Below are positions 1 to 7,608 of a stretch of DNA of 64,000 nucleotides, piece by piece. Made by a program: the position numbers and the translations under genes. Each line of letters begins with the position of its first letter. Positions within the stretch are counted from its first letter, which is position 1. Source of the DNA: an uncultured Bacteroidia bacterium (lineage in GTDB: Bacteria > Bacteroidota > Bacteroidia > Bacteroidales > UBA932). The stretch is taken from the NCBI GenBank assembly GCA_902779765.1, contig CACZCQ010000001.1, positions 1 to 64,000 of the forward strand, in the 5' to 3' direction. Under the pieces are notes generated by a model. It searched no databases. It saw only the letters and a list, made by a program, of their open reading frames with translations, and was not told the DNA's origin.

Positions 1-2
1 GG

Positions 3-95
3 CAATGCTGTGAGGGATTCCTACGGGCCGGAGAACGCGTGACCTTGATTGATGAGAGCTTTGAAAAGGAAATGGAAACTCTACTGGACGAGTAA
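3..95 (+). CDS. C-terminal fragment of an unidentified gene, cut by the window edge
   Basis: Frame 3 is open from the left edge to a TAA at 93-95 and reads about 30 residues ending in the acidic tail LIDESFEKEMETLLDE. The other two plus frames stop within the first 42 bases. An inverted repeat follows 10 bases after the stop, as expected for the end of a transcription unit. The fragment is too short to assign to a family. Confidence 0.35.
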   Translation, partial: QCCEGFLRAGERVTLIDESFEKEMETLLDE

Positions 96-104
96 ATTCC
101 AATT

Positions 105-128
105 TATCGCTCACTTCGGTGGGCGATA
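105..128 (+). terminator. hairpin after the left-edge gene
   Basis: TATCGCTCAC and GTGGGCGATA form a 10-bp stem with one wobble pair around a TTCG tetraloop. Only a weak T-rich tail follows. Its position just after the stop at 95 suggests a terminator for that gene. Confidence 0.5.
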
Positions 129-186
129 ATTATTTCAGGACCAATGTTAAAAGTCGCCCTCATTGCCTGATAGTCAATTAGTTAAA

Positions 187-249
187 TTGGTTGCAAATTT
201 GAAAGGTGACTTGGTCGCAAATACGTCGCATTTTCGGGCAAATTTGAAA
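187..249. repeat. short AT-rich repeats upstream of the tRNA terminator
   Basis: TTGGTTGCAAAT (187-198) recurs 24 bases later as TTGGTCGCAAAT (211-222). GCAAATTTGAAA occurs at both 193-204 and 238-249. No gene is evident in 129-246, and these repeats are all that can be seen there. They may be remnant or binding sites. Confidence 0.3.
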
Positions 250-282
250 ACAAAACCGCCCCCAGAGAGGCCTGGAGGCGGT
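247..282 (-). terminator. intrinsic terminator of the tRNA-Arg gene
   Basis: On the minus strand ACCGCCTCCAG and CTGGGGGCGGT form an 11-bp stem with one G-U pair and a 6-base loop, followed by TTTTGTTTT. It starts 17 bases after the tRNA 3' end, in the right orientation to end the tRNA transcript. Confidence 0.8.
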
Positions 283-298
283 GTGTTGATGCTAGATG

Positions 299-372
299 TG
301 ATTCCGTTGGGATTCGAACCCAAGACCCACAGCTTAGAAGGCTGTTGCTCTATCCAGCTGAGCTACGGAACC
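299..372 (-). tRNA. tRNA-Arg (anticodon UCU)
   Basis: The minus strand folds as a full cloverleaf. The acceptor stem GGTTCCG pairs with CGGAATC, the D arm is GCTC..GAGC, the anticodon stem ACAGC/GCTGT encloses loop CTTCTAA with anticodon TCT, and the T arm carries GGTTCGAATCC. The discriminator base is A and no CCA is encoded. It reads AGA codons. Confidence 0.95.
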
Positions 373-422
373 AAGCCCTCTTGAAAGAGTTGTGCAAAGT
401 TACACTTTTTTCCCTTAATCAC

Positions 423-430
423 TATATTTG
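423..430 (+). promoter_or_regulatory. Bacteroidota -7 element for the phosphodiesterase gene
   Basis: TATATTTG matches the TAnnTTTG consensus exactly and lies 31 bases before the ATG at 462, giving a leader of roughly 25 nt. No clear -33 element is seen. Confidence 0.6.
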
Positions 431-461
431 CCTATAATTTTGAATTCTTCCACTGATAACT

Positions 462-2384
462 ATGGCACTTAAGGGAAATACTGCGTTCAATATTACAGTC
501 ATCCTGATTTCAGCCATATTCTCAATCCTTCCCATAACCGGATGCAAGGAAGACGGACCGGTCACTTTTGCCGTTAATGGGGTTTCCGTGGACAGACCGG
601 CCATCACCCTGACCGAAGGCGACTCGTTGAAGATTTACGCTTCCGTATCGCCCGCCAATGCAACCAATTCCTCGGTCAGTTGGTTTTCTTCAGATCCGAC
701 TGTGGCACTTGTCGATGACGAAGGTGTGATCACGGCAGTCAAGGCCGGAACCGCCACAATCACTGTCAAAACTACAGACGGAGGCATGACGGCAACGTGT
801 GTCGTCACAGTCGAAGCGAAGGCGCCGCCTACGTCCAAGGGCGCCTATAAACATGTGATCATAATCGGAGTCGACGGTGGCGGGGCGTTTTTCAAGAATA
901 CACCCACACCAAGGATGGATGAGATATTCCGGGAAGGTGCCGTCTCGTATAGGACCAAGACATCATATCCTACCATAAGCGCCCAATGCTGGGGTTCGAT
1001 GCTCCACTCAGTCCTGCCTGAGTTTCACGGGTTGACCAACGGTACGGTGGGGAGCGGACCTTTCAGAGCGGACAGCCCCTTTCCTTCCATATTCAGGATT
1101 GTAAGGGAGGCTTTACCCCAGGCTGTACTGGCTTCTTACTGCAACTGGAACCCGATCAATGCCGGAATCATAGAGGATAATCTCGGGGTGATAAAAGGTA
1201 CCGGGAATGACACGGAGGTCACGGACAAGGCGGTTAACTGTATTTTGAATAACATTCCTGCCCTCCTTTTCGTGCAATTCGACTCCGTGGACGGTGCCGG
1301 TCATGGCTCGGGATATGGCTCGGAAAAACACTTGGCGGCAATAACAGCCGTGGACGCTCTGATCGGCAGGATCCACGCTGCCGTCAAAGAAACAGGCCTG
1401 CTGGACGATACATTGTTCATCGTGTCGGCAGATCATGGTGGAACCCCTCAAGGTTCTCATGGTGGTGACACCGAGGCGGAGAGATATGTTTTCCTCGGGG
1501 TTGCAGGAAAAACGGTCGTTGAAGGCGGTCAGATCCAGGAGCCTGAAGTTAGGGATATTGCGGCGATCTCGGCCTACGCTTTGGGCCTGGATTTTCCGGC
1601 GACTTGGACAGGTATTGTTCCGGGAGGACTGTTCCAGGGAGTGGAGGCGATGGAGCGCCATGAAATGGGAATTGAAGACCTTCCTGTGTCAGATATCCGT
1701 AAGCACCAAACCGAGGACACCCCGGACCTGGAAGAGGTGAGATCACTTCTTTCCGGACACGGTGTCGTTGCCTATCTCCCTCTTGACGGGGATTGGAATG
1801 ACGCTCTGGGCAAAGTCGAAACCGTAAAGAATGGCAATCTCTATTTTTATGACGCATATTACGGGAAAGGCGCCGACCTGTCAGACGGATATATCACGCT
1901 CAAGGATGTCTCAGTCGGAAGGGAATCTTTCTCGGTGGCTTTTTGGATAAAGACCAAAGGGGTCTCTTCCGACCCCTGCATAATCTCCAACAAGAATTGG
2001 AGTTGGGGAGGAAACGAGGGGTTCGTGCTATCCATCCGGGATGAGGGGGACATAAAGTTCAATGCCGGAAACAATGGTGACAGGATGGATGCTGGAGCAT
2101 CGCTGCCTTATGATTACAAGTCGGGGTGGATGCACGTCACCCTTGCTGTGGACAGGAAGGAAGGCAAGGTCCGGTTATACTATGATTTTGCCCTGGAGTT
2201 GGATAATGACATTCCCAAGGTGTTGAGTAATATCTCCTTCGATGCCCTTGACTTGAACATCGGTCAGGATGGAACCGGTCACTACGACGCCCGCCTGGCG
2301 GCCCAACTGGACGATATTATCATCACCTCCGACGTTTTGAACGAAGGAGATATCGCCAAGCTGAAGGCCTATTATATCAAATGA
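462..2384 (+). CDS. surface lipoprotein: Big_2, type I phosphodiesterase and LamG-like domains
   Basis: 640 aa. The signal peptide ends in lipobox ITGC with lipidation at Cys28. A bacterial Ig-like Big_2 domain spans about 38-118. A type I phosphodiesterase/nucleotide pyrophosphatase (alkaline phosphatase superfamily) domain spans about 128-420: it opens with VIIIGVDGGG, has candidate nucleophile Thr171 in SYPTIS, and has the metal motifs SADHGG and GSHGG. The last ~200 residues resemble a concanavalin A/LamG fold (AYLPLDG, FSVAFWIKT). The family hydrolyses phosphodiester or phosphonate bonds of nucleotides, lipids or polymers. The Ig and LamG modules suggest a surface enzyme held near a glycan. 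The substrate cannot be inferred. The gene ends exactly where the convergent TonB receptor begins. Confidence 0.85.
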   Translation: MALKGNTAFNITVILISAIFSILPITGCKEDGPVTFAVNGVSVDRPAITLTEGDSLKIYASVSPANATNSSVSWFSSDPTVALVDDEGVITAVKAGTATITVKTTDGGMTATCVVTVEAKAPPTSKGAYKHVIIIGVDGGGAFFKNTPTPRMDEIFREGAVSYRTKTSYPTISAQCWGSMLHSVLPEFHGLTNGTVGSGPFRADSPFPSIFRIVREALPQAVLASYCNWNPINAGIIEDNLGVIKGTGNDTEVTDKAVNCILNNIPALLFVQFDSVDGAGHGSGYGSEKHLAAITAVDALIGRIHAAVKETGLLDDTLFIVSADHGGTPQGSHGGDTEAERYVFLGVAGKTVVEGGQIQEPEVRDIAAISAYALGLDFPATWTGIVPGGLFQGVEAMERHEMGIEDLPVSDIRKHQTEDTPDLEEVRSLLSGHGVVAYLPLDGDWNDALGKVETVKNGNLYFYDAYYGKGADLSDGYITLKDVSVGRESFSVAFWIKTKGVSSDPCIISNKNWSWGGNEGFVLSIRDEGDIKFNAGNNGDRMDAGASLPYDYKSGWMHVTLAVDRKEGKVRLYYDFALELDNDIPKVLSNISFDALDLNIGQDGTGHYDARLAAQLDDIIITSDVLNEGDIAKLKAYYIK

Positions 2385-4247
2385 TTACAGCCTGACCGAC
2401 AGGCCTCCGAGAACGGTGATTCCCGGTTCGGGGAAACCGTCCATTGTCATGTAGCTCTTGTCGAGGAGGTTCTCGCCGCGGGCGAAGAGGGTGAGCCAGG
2501 AAGCTGCCTGCCACGAAAGCCGGCATTTGAGGTCGATGTAGTTGCTGGTCCTGGCATCGTCCCCGATAGTCAGATACAGGTCCTTTATACCCATAGCTCC
2601 CAGGTTGACTGCGAACTTGCCGATATTCCATGTTCCGGAAACATACGCCTTGTGGACCGGGACTCCCGTGTAGATAGTTCCCATATGGAGATAACTGTAG
2701 TTGGCGTTGAAACGAAGGTTGTCGAGTGCCTGCCAGGATGTGCTGAATTCAACGCCGCTGTTCTCGAAAGCACCGACATTGCTGTTGACCCTCCTTCCGT
2801 CGACAACGGCGACCTGGATAAGGTTGGATCCCTTTGTATAGAATGCGCTCAGCTCCGTGTTGAGGCGGCCGTCAAGCCATCTTTTTGAAAGGGTCAGGTC
2901 ATAGCTCCAGGCCTTCTCCGGATCGAGTTCCTCGTTGTGCGGAGGGAACATGTAGAGTTCCCTCAGGTTCGGGGTACGGAAACCCTTGGATGCGGAAAGC
3001 TTGATGCTTGTCCCCGGAGAGGCCACCCAGCTCACGCCAGCCTGGGGCACGCATACCAGCCCGTAAAGGCTGTGGTTCTCGAGCCTGACTCCTGCGTCGA
3101 AGGTGAATTTGCCGAGGAGCTGCTGGGCGAGGATATATGCGGCCTCTTCATGCAGTTTCTTGTGGTCGGCATAGTACTCTGTCTCTGGATTGCGGTAGGC
3201 GTCGCCTCCATAATATTTGAAATCCAGTCCGCCCGTGAGGGTGTTGCCATCGAACAGACGCATGGCCTGGAACAGGTTGGCTCCTCCCTGGAAATCCTTG
3301 CTGTGGAAAAGGTATGGTTGAGGCTTCCCTCCCTCTGAATAACCGTCGTTGATTTCGTGACGTCCGGCATTGTAATAGAGGTTGATTCCACCGTCGGTAC
3401 GGTCGTAGTGGTTTTCAAGGGAAATCCAGGACATCATGCGAAGGATGTCGGCAGTGCCGTCGATCATCGGTTTGGCGACGGTTCCCGGGTTCTCTGAATA
3501 TGCGTTCACCAGGTTGATGTCGCCGCTCAGCCTCCAGGCGGATGAGAAATCGTAGGCGGCCTTCAGCATCCCGCTGGTGGAATGGAAGGCAGAGTTTGGC
3601 CTGTGTCCGTCGGTCCTGTCATGTCCGGCGTTGGCTACAAGGTAGAACCGTCCGTTCGAATACTGCTCCGTGACGGATGCCCTGTAAGTGCCGTATGATC
3701 CTCCCATTATCCTGGCATTCAGGCGGTTGCCTATGAAATCAGGCTTCCGGGTGATGATGTTTATCGCTCCTCCCATGGCGTTGGAACCATACAGTACTGA
3801 TGCGGCTCCACGGGTGACTTCCACCCTTTGGGCCAGGTCGGCAAGATATTCATCGGCAACGGCATGTCCGTAGATGGACATGTACTGAGGATGTCCGTCG
3901 ATAAGCACGAGAGTACGTCCGTCCGCTGCGCTGAAGCCACGCAGGGATATTCCGCCTGCGGCTCCGGAAGATACCCCGTAACCTGTGACTCCTCGGGAAG
4001 TCACGAACAGTCCGGGAACCTCTTCCATAAGGGATGGCATCAATGCACTTTCGTCACTGCGTTCTATTGTTTCACGGCCGACCACCGAAACCGGTGCTGG
4101 GATACGGTCCCGGTCCATCGCTACCCTGGTGCCGGTCACCACTGCGCTGCGCAGGGTATCCTGAGTTTCTGTGATTTGCTGTGCTATGGCATTCTGTGTC
4201 GTAAGTAGTGTGCCGACAACTGCCAGGATAAGAGTCAATCTTTTCAT
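2385..4247 (-). CDS. TonB-dependent outer-membrane receptor (non-SusC type)
   Basis: About 620 aa from the Met that opens the signal peptide MKRLTLILAVVG; an in-frame ATG 22 codons upstream lacks signal-peptide character. A plug domain follows (SAVVTGTRVAMDRDR as TonB-box region, then ISLRGF, LVLIDGHPQY, VEVTRGAASVLYGSNAMGGAINI). The rest is a 22-strand barrel ending in aromatic-rich strands. There is no carboxypeptidase-like N-terminal extension and no SusD partner. This points to a classical siderophore, haem or cobalamin-type receptor (BtuB/Cir class) rather than a glycan importer. It is divergent from an AraC regulator 110 bp away, which probably controls it. The ligand is unknown. Confidence 0.85.
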   Translation of the reverse strand: MKRLTLILAVVGTLLTTQNAIAQQITETQDTLRSAVVTGTRVAMDRDRIPAPVSVVGRETIERSDESALMPSLMEEVPGLFVTSRGVTGYGVSSGAAGGISLRGFSAADGRTLVLIDGHPQYMSIYGHAVADEYLADLAQRVEVTRGAASVLYGSNAMGGAINIITRKPDFIGNRLNARIMGGSYGTYRASVTEQYSNGRFYLVANAGHDRTDGHRPNSAFHSTSGMLKAAYDFSSAWRLSGDINLVNAYSENPGTVAKPMIDGTADILRMMSWISLENHYDRTDGGINLYYNAGRHEINDGYSEGGKPQPYLFHSKDFQGGANLFQAMRLFDGNTLTGGLDFKYYGGDAYRNPETEYYADHKKLHEEAAYILAQQLLGKFTFDAGVRLENHSLYGLVCVPQAGVSWVASPGTSIKLSASKGFRTPNLRELYMFPPHNEELDPEKAWSYDLTLSKRWLDGRLNTELSAFYTKGSNLIQVAVVDGRRVNSNVGAFENSGVEFSTSWQALDNLRFNANYSYLHMGTIYTGVPVHKAYVSGTWNIGKFAVNLGAMGIKDLYLTIGDDARTSNYIDLKCRLSWQAASWLTLFARGENLLDKSYMTMDGFPEPGITVLGGLSVRL

Positions 4248-4295
4248 TCTTAGTTCGTTTATCAATGCAAAGTAACTAGAATGCAGAAAGATTCT

Positions 4296-4335
4296 TTTGA
4301 CTGGAAAGTCCAAGTTATTTGACTGAGAAGTCCAA
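4296..4335. promoter_or_regulatory. paired 18-bp direct repeats, candidate AraC operator
   Basis: TTTGACTGGAAAGTCCAA (4296-4313) and TTTGACTGAGAAGTCCAA (4318-4335) match at 16 of 18 positions and are 22 bp apart, about two helical turns. AraC-family proteins typically bind such tandem half-sites. The second copy covers the -33 region of the regulator's promoter, which suggests autoregulation. Both lie between the receptor and regulator genes. Confidence 0.55.
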
Positions 4336-4351
4336 TTTACTTGTATATTTG
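4318..4351 (+). promoter_or_regulatory. promoter of the AraC-family gene
   Basis: TTTG at 4318-4321 and a perfect TAnnTTTG element TATATTTG at 4344-4351, 22 bases apart. The ATG at 4358 lies 6 bases after the -7 box, so the message would have almost no 5' leader. Confidence 0.65.
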
Positions 4352-4357
4352 CAAAAG

Positions 4358-5200
4358 ATGGATGGATACAGCAGAATAAACCAGTCAGGAGTGATTTTTT
4401 CCCGGGTTGACAGGGAGGATGTCCGCGGCCCGCAGCACATCCGAGAACACACCCTCCTGTACATCAACTCCGGCAAGGTGGAGATCCGTTTCGGAAACCA
4501 GCTTACCGTTGCGGAAGCAGGGGACTGTGTGTTCCTCAGGAAGGACTTCAGGGTCGTAATGGATGCCTGGTCCCCTGTGGACGGGGCTCCTTTCCGTTCG
4601 ATCGCCCTCTATTTTTGCAGGAAATTCTTGTTGTCGTATTTCAGGACCCTGTCCAGGGACAAACTTCCCCTGGATGCGGAACCGTCGCCAAATCCCGTAC
4701 TGAAAATTCCAGCCGGTCCCGGCCTGGAGAGCCTTTTCCTGTCGCTGACTCCATACCTGGATTCCGCTGACACCCTCCCTCCCGAGGTGGCGTGGATGAA
4801 ACGTATCGAAGGATTGCGCTGTGTGCTGGCCGCGGACCGGAATTTCTACGCTTCCCTTTTCGATTTCACCCAGCCTTGGAAGATAGACCTGCTGTCTTTC
4901 ATGGAAGAGAATTACATGTTCGACCTTTCCATTCCGGATCTGGCACGATACACCGGAAGGAGCCTCTCTTCATTCAAAAGGGATTTCAAAAAGGTCAGTG
5001 AACTGACGCCGGAGAAATGGCTTGTAAACCGCAGGCTCGAAGAGGCTCACAGGCTTCTGGCCGAAAGCGGATGCAAGGTAGGTGTGGCGATGGTGGAATC
5101 CGGATTCAAGGATCCGGCATTCTTCTCCAGGGCTTTCAAGAGGAAGTTCGGCTACCCGCCGACAGCAACTCCAGGACAAGCACAAGGCCGGCGCCGATAA
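4358..5200 (+). CDS. AraC-family transcriptional regulator
   Basis: 280 aa from the ATG at 4358, chosen because the -7 box at 4344-4351 would place the transcript start at or beyond an upstream in-frame ATG (4319). The N-terminal half is a cupin-like sensor region (HTLLYINSGKVEIRFG, AGDCVFLRKD). The C-terminal ~100 residues carry the double helix-turn-helix of the family (LSIPDLARYTGRSLSSFKRD, then VAMVESGFKDPAFFSRAFK and FGYPPT). It probably regulates the divergent TonB receptor and itself through the paired repeats at 4296-4335. The 3' end overlaps the convergent DUF368 gene by 65 bp. Confidence 0.85.
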   Translation: MDGYSRINQSGVIFSRVDREDVRGPQHIREHTLLYINSGKVEIRFGNQLTVAEAGDCVFLRKDFRVVMDAWSPVDGAPFRSIALYFCRKFLLSYFRTLSRDKLPLDAEPSPNPVLKIPAGPGLESLFLSLTPYLDSADTLPPEVAWMKRIEGLRCVLAADRNFYASLFDFTQPWKIDLLSFMEENYMFDLSIPDLARYTGRSLSSFKRDFKKVSELTPEKWLVNRRLEEAHRLLAESGCKVGVAMVESGFKDPAFFSRAFKRKFGYPPTATPGQAQGRRR

Positions 5201-6032
5201 GCGCCCAGAGGATCGCTCCGGGGACATGCAGTGCCCCGGCAGGTGCTCCGGTCAGGACATTGGCGGCCTCATAGGCGGCCTTGTCGGTCCACGGCCAAAC
5301 CTTGACGAGAGCTCCGATAGTGAACCCGATCAGGACCAGCAGGGTCTGTTTTTCATATTTGCCGATAAGCCAGTGGAGGAATTTGGAAAAGGCGATTATC
5401 CCGAGGACACATCCCAGGGCGAAGACAAGCAGGACCGGTACGTTCAATTCGCTTACGGCCTTCATAATGTATTCATATTTCCCGAACAGGACCAGGATGA
5501 AACTGCCGGATATTCCGGGAAGGATCATGGTGCAGATGGCGATGGCGCCGCAGAGGGCAATGAACCAAAGGTCCGATGTGGTCTCGGTAGGTGACAGCAG
5601 GCATATGAAAGCGCCGAGGGCGATTCCGGCAAGAAGCCAGGCCGAATCGGCAGGTTTCCATCCCTTGATGTCCGAGAGCATGAATATCACCGAAACGACT
5701 ATCAGTCCGAAGAAGAAAGCCCAGGTCTGTACAGGATGATGTGCGAGCACATATTCCATCAGTTTAGCCAGCGAGAACACGCTGATTACGACACCGATTG
5801 CCAGCCAAAGCAGGAATGTCCCGTTTATGGTCTTCCAGAATTCCCTGAACTGTCCCTTGAGAGCCATTTTCCAGGTTGAGACGCTCATCAGGGCGTTCAA
5901 TGAATCGATAAGTTCGTTGAAAATCCCGGTCAGCAAAGCGATGGTGCCGCCGGAGACCCCCGGAATAACATTCGCCGCACCCATGGCGAATCCCTTGAGC
6001 GCGACGACGATGTTCTTGAATATGCTTGTCAT
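5136..6032 (-). CDS. DUF368 membrane protein, undecaprenyl-phosphate transporter family (PopT-like)
   Basis: 298 aa with about eight hydrophobic segments. Two internal signature repeats, NVIPGVSGGTIALLTG near the N-terminus and MILPGISGSFILVLFG in the middle, are the DUF368 hallmark. Family members have been shown to return undecaprenyl phosphate across the cytoplasmic membrane for reuse in cell-wall and O-antigen synthesis. It is the last gene of a minus-strand operon after the PfkB kinase and the 177-aa protein (3-bp gap to the latter). Its 3' end overlaps the convergent AraC gene. Role assigned from family knowledge. Confidence 0.85.
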   Translation of the reverse strand: MTSIFKNIVVALKGFAMGAANVIPGVSGGTIALLTGIFNELIDSLNALMSVSTWKMALKGQFREFWKTINGTFLLWLAIGVVISVFSLAKLMEYVLAHHPVQTWAFFFGLIVVSVIFMLSDIKGWKPADSAWLLAGIALGAFICLLSPTETTSDLWFIALCGAIAICTMILPGISGSFILVLFGKYEYIMKAVSELNVPVLLVFALGCVLGIIAFSKFLHWLIGKYEKQTLLVLIGFTIGALVKVWPWTDKAAYEAANVLTGAPAGALHVPGAILWALIGAGLVLVLELLSAGSRTSS

Positions 6033-6035
6033 ATA

Positions 6036-6569
6036 CTACTGGATCTTGCCGAGGTAGTTCTTGATGGCCTCCCAGCTCTCGAGTTGCGAGATGTTCTTCC
6101 CGGCAGGGTCGGAAATCACCAGGTCGAACAGGTTACCGTCCATCTGCTTTCGGCCGATCTTGAACCTGGCCTTGGAAGTCTTGGTCATATATTCGATGGC
6201 AAACTCAGGATCCTTGATGAGGGATATGAAAACATCCGGATTCTGCTCTTCAAGTACGCCCTGCTTGTACTTTGACGGCCGGCCGATCCAGTCCAGGTCC
6301 TTCTTGGTGATGGTGGTCTGGATGCTGGTGATCAGGCGGTCTTCGCTTCCGATCTTGCGGAAGTCCTGGAAGAACACTGCGCCCCTTATGTCCATACTGC
6401 GGAAGTAGTTCATTATGGCGGACTTGCATCTGTCATAAGAAGTGTCTTCCACGTCGATTATGGCAACGTACGACTTTATCTGGCTGAGAGGCAGGATCCC
6501 GGTGGGAACCGTACTTGCGTGCTTTTTCAGGCTTCTTTTCCTGAATATATTCTTGACAAACTCAAACAT
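6036..6569 (-). CDS. conserved Bacteroidota protein, DUF6913-like
   Basis: 177 aa, basic N-terminus (VKNIFRKRSLKKH), no signal peptide or membrane span, so probably cytoplasmic. The body resembles small Bacteroidota proteins of about 170 aa annotated DUF6913; this match is from memory and only moderately certain. Motifs such as NPDVFISLIKDPEFAIEYM and RFKIGRKQ look conserved. It lies 3 bp after the PfkB gene and 3 bp before DUF368, so all three are co-transcribed. No function can be given. Confidence 0.7.
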   Translation of the reverse strand: MFEFVKNIFRKRSLKKHASTVPTGILPLSQIKSYVAIIDVEDTSYDRCKSAIMNYFRSMDIRGAVFFQDFRKIGSEDRLITSIQTTITKKDLDWIGRPSKYKQGVLEEQNPDVFISLIKDPEFAIEYMTKTSKARFKIGRKQMDGNLFDLVISDPAGKNISQLESWEAIKNYLGKIQ

Positions 6570-6572
6570 AAT

Positions 6573-7568
6573 CTAACTGTTCACCTTTGCGATAAGTTCC
6601 CGGATCTCGAGTTTCGCATCTCTCCAGCGCGGGACATCTATCTTGGTTCCGATGACTTCGACGACCTTTGCCGCAATTATCGAGCCGATTTCTCCGCAAG
6701 TCCTGAGCGGCATACCGAGGGAATGGGCATAGATGAAGCCGGCCGCATAGGTGTCTCCGGCTCCGGTGGCGTCTATGGTAGCTGCCGGCCAGGCCTCGAT
6801 ATAGTGGTATTCATCTCCCTGTTTGACCATCGAGCCGTCCTTGCCGACTTTCACGACGGCGATTTCGCACTGCGAGGCAAGGGCATCCAGCGCTTCGCGG
6901 GGCCCGAGTTTGGTGAAGGCGCGCGCTTCGCTCTCGTTTGCGAATACTATGTCGATATATTTCTCGACGAGGTTATGGAAAAACGCCTCGTTGGATTCCA
7001 CGACATTGTAGGATGCCATGTCGATGGAAATCTTGCAGCCGGCGGCCTTGGCCATCTGGACTGCCTTGCGGATCAGGTCCTGGTTCTGGACCAGGTAGCC
7101 CTCGATGTGGAAATAGTCGTACCCTTCGAAATATTCCTCCTTCAGGTCTTCCGGGACAAGTTCCAGGGAGGCTCCCATATAGTCCGCGAAAGTCCTCTCG
7201 GCGTTTGCCCCGGTTATGAAACACATGGCGCGGCCGGATCCCTTGGTGCCCTCGAGAAGCGTGGTCTTGACGCCGTACTGCTCCAGGGTGCTCTTGTAGA
7301 GGTGCCCCAGTTCGTCATTGCCTATCTTTCCGATGAAGCAGGAAGGCATCCCGAATATCGAAGTGCAGGTTATGGTATTCGCCGCAGATCCTCCGGGTAC
7401 GTATTTTACTCCGAACTCCTTGAGTTTGGACCATATGCGGTCGCCGGTCTCGAGGTCGACGTGCTGCATGCTCCCCGGAGGAAGGTGATACTCCCGCAGT
7501 ATCGAATCGTCAGGGAATACCGCGAGGATATCCGTGAGGGCATTGCCTATTCCTAAGATTGATTTCAT
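6573..7568 (-). CDS. PfkB-family carbohydrate/nucleoside kinase (adenosine kinase-like)
   Basis: 331 aa, full family length. The substrate motif PGGSAAN is at 58-64. The signature DATGAGDTYAAGF lies near 266-278, with the GAGD anion hole at 269-272 and catalytic Asp272. The enzyme phosphorylates the hydroxymethyl group of a sugar or nucleoside with ATP in the cytoplasm. Bacteroidota members of this type are usually annotated adenosine kinase, but the sugar specificity is not provable here. It heads the operon with the small protein and DUF368. Its -7 box (TAACTTTG) is 6 bp from the ATG. Confidence 0.85.
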   Translation of the reverse strand: MKSILGIGNALTDILAVFPDDSILREYHLPPGSMQHVDLETGDRIWSKLKEFGVKYVPGGSAANTITCTSIFGMPSCFIGKIGNDELGHLYKSTLEQYGVKTTLLEGTKGSGRAMCFITGANAERTFADYMGASLELVPEDLKEEYFEGYDYFHIEGYLVQNQDLIRKAVQMAKAAGCKISIDMASYNVVESNEAFFHNLVEKYIDIVFANESEARAFTKLGPREALDALASQCEIAVVKVGKDGSMVKQGDEYHYIEAWPAATIDATGAGDTYAAGFIYAHSLGMPLRTCGEIGSIIAAKVVEVIGTKIDVPRWRDAKLEIRELIAKVNS

Positions 7569-7574
7569 AACTCA

Positions 7575-7582
7575 CAAAGTTA
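7575..7582 (-). promoter_or_regulatory. -7 element of the PfkB operon, leaderless spacing
   Basis: On the minus strand TAACTTTG matches TAnnTTTG exactly and ends 6 bases before the ATG (TGAGTT between). The transcript should start at or within a base or two of the start codon. Confidence 0.65.
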
Positions 7583-7595
7583 ACGATAATTTGAT

Positions 7596-7603
7596 TAAAT
7601 TTG
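7596..7603 (+). promoter_or_regulatory. -7 element of the GH106-GH78 operon, leaderless spacing
   Basis: TAAATTTG matches TAnnTTTG exactly and ends 5 bases before the ATG at 7609. It lies 14 bp from the oppositely directed PfkB -7 element, so the two promoters are back to back within 40 bp. Confidence 0.65.
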
Positions 7604-7608
7604 TTACC

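Noticed and set aside
1-300. Possible integrative element attached to the tRNA-Arg 3' end
   Set aside because: No integrase, no direct repeat of the tRNA end and an intact terminator; the short visible segment gives no support.
163-384. 73-codon open frame on the plus strand
   Set aside because: It runs antisense through the tRNA-Arg and its terminator and has no promoter; a chance frame.
5160-5200. GQAQG at the C-terminus of the AraC protein, similar to the REP-derived peptide RQAQGP
   Set aside because: The DNA does not match the repeat core, so the likeness is chance.
6519-7556. 345-codon plus-strand frame over PfkB
   Set aside because: PfkB signature motifs are intact on the minus strand; this frame is a shadow.
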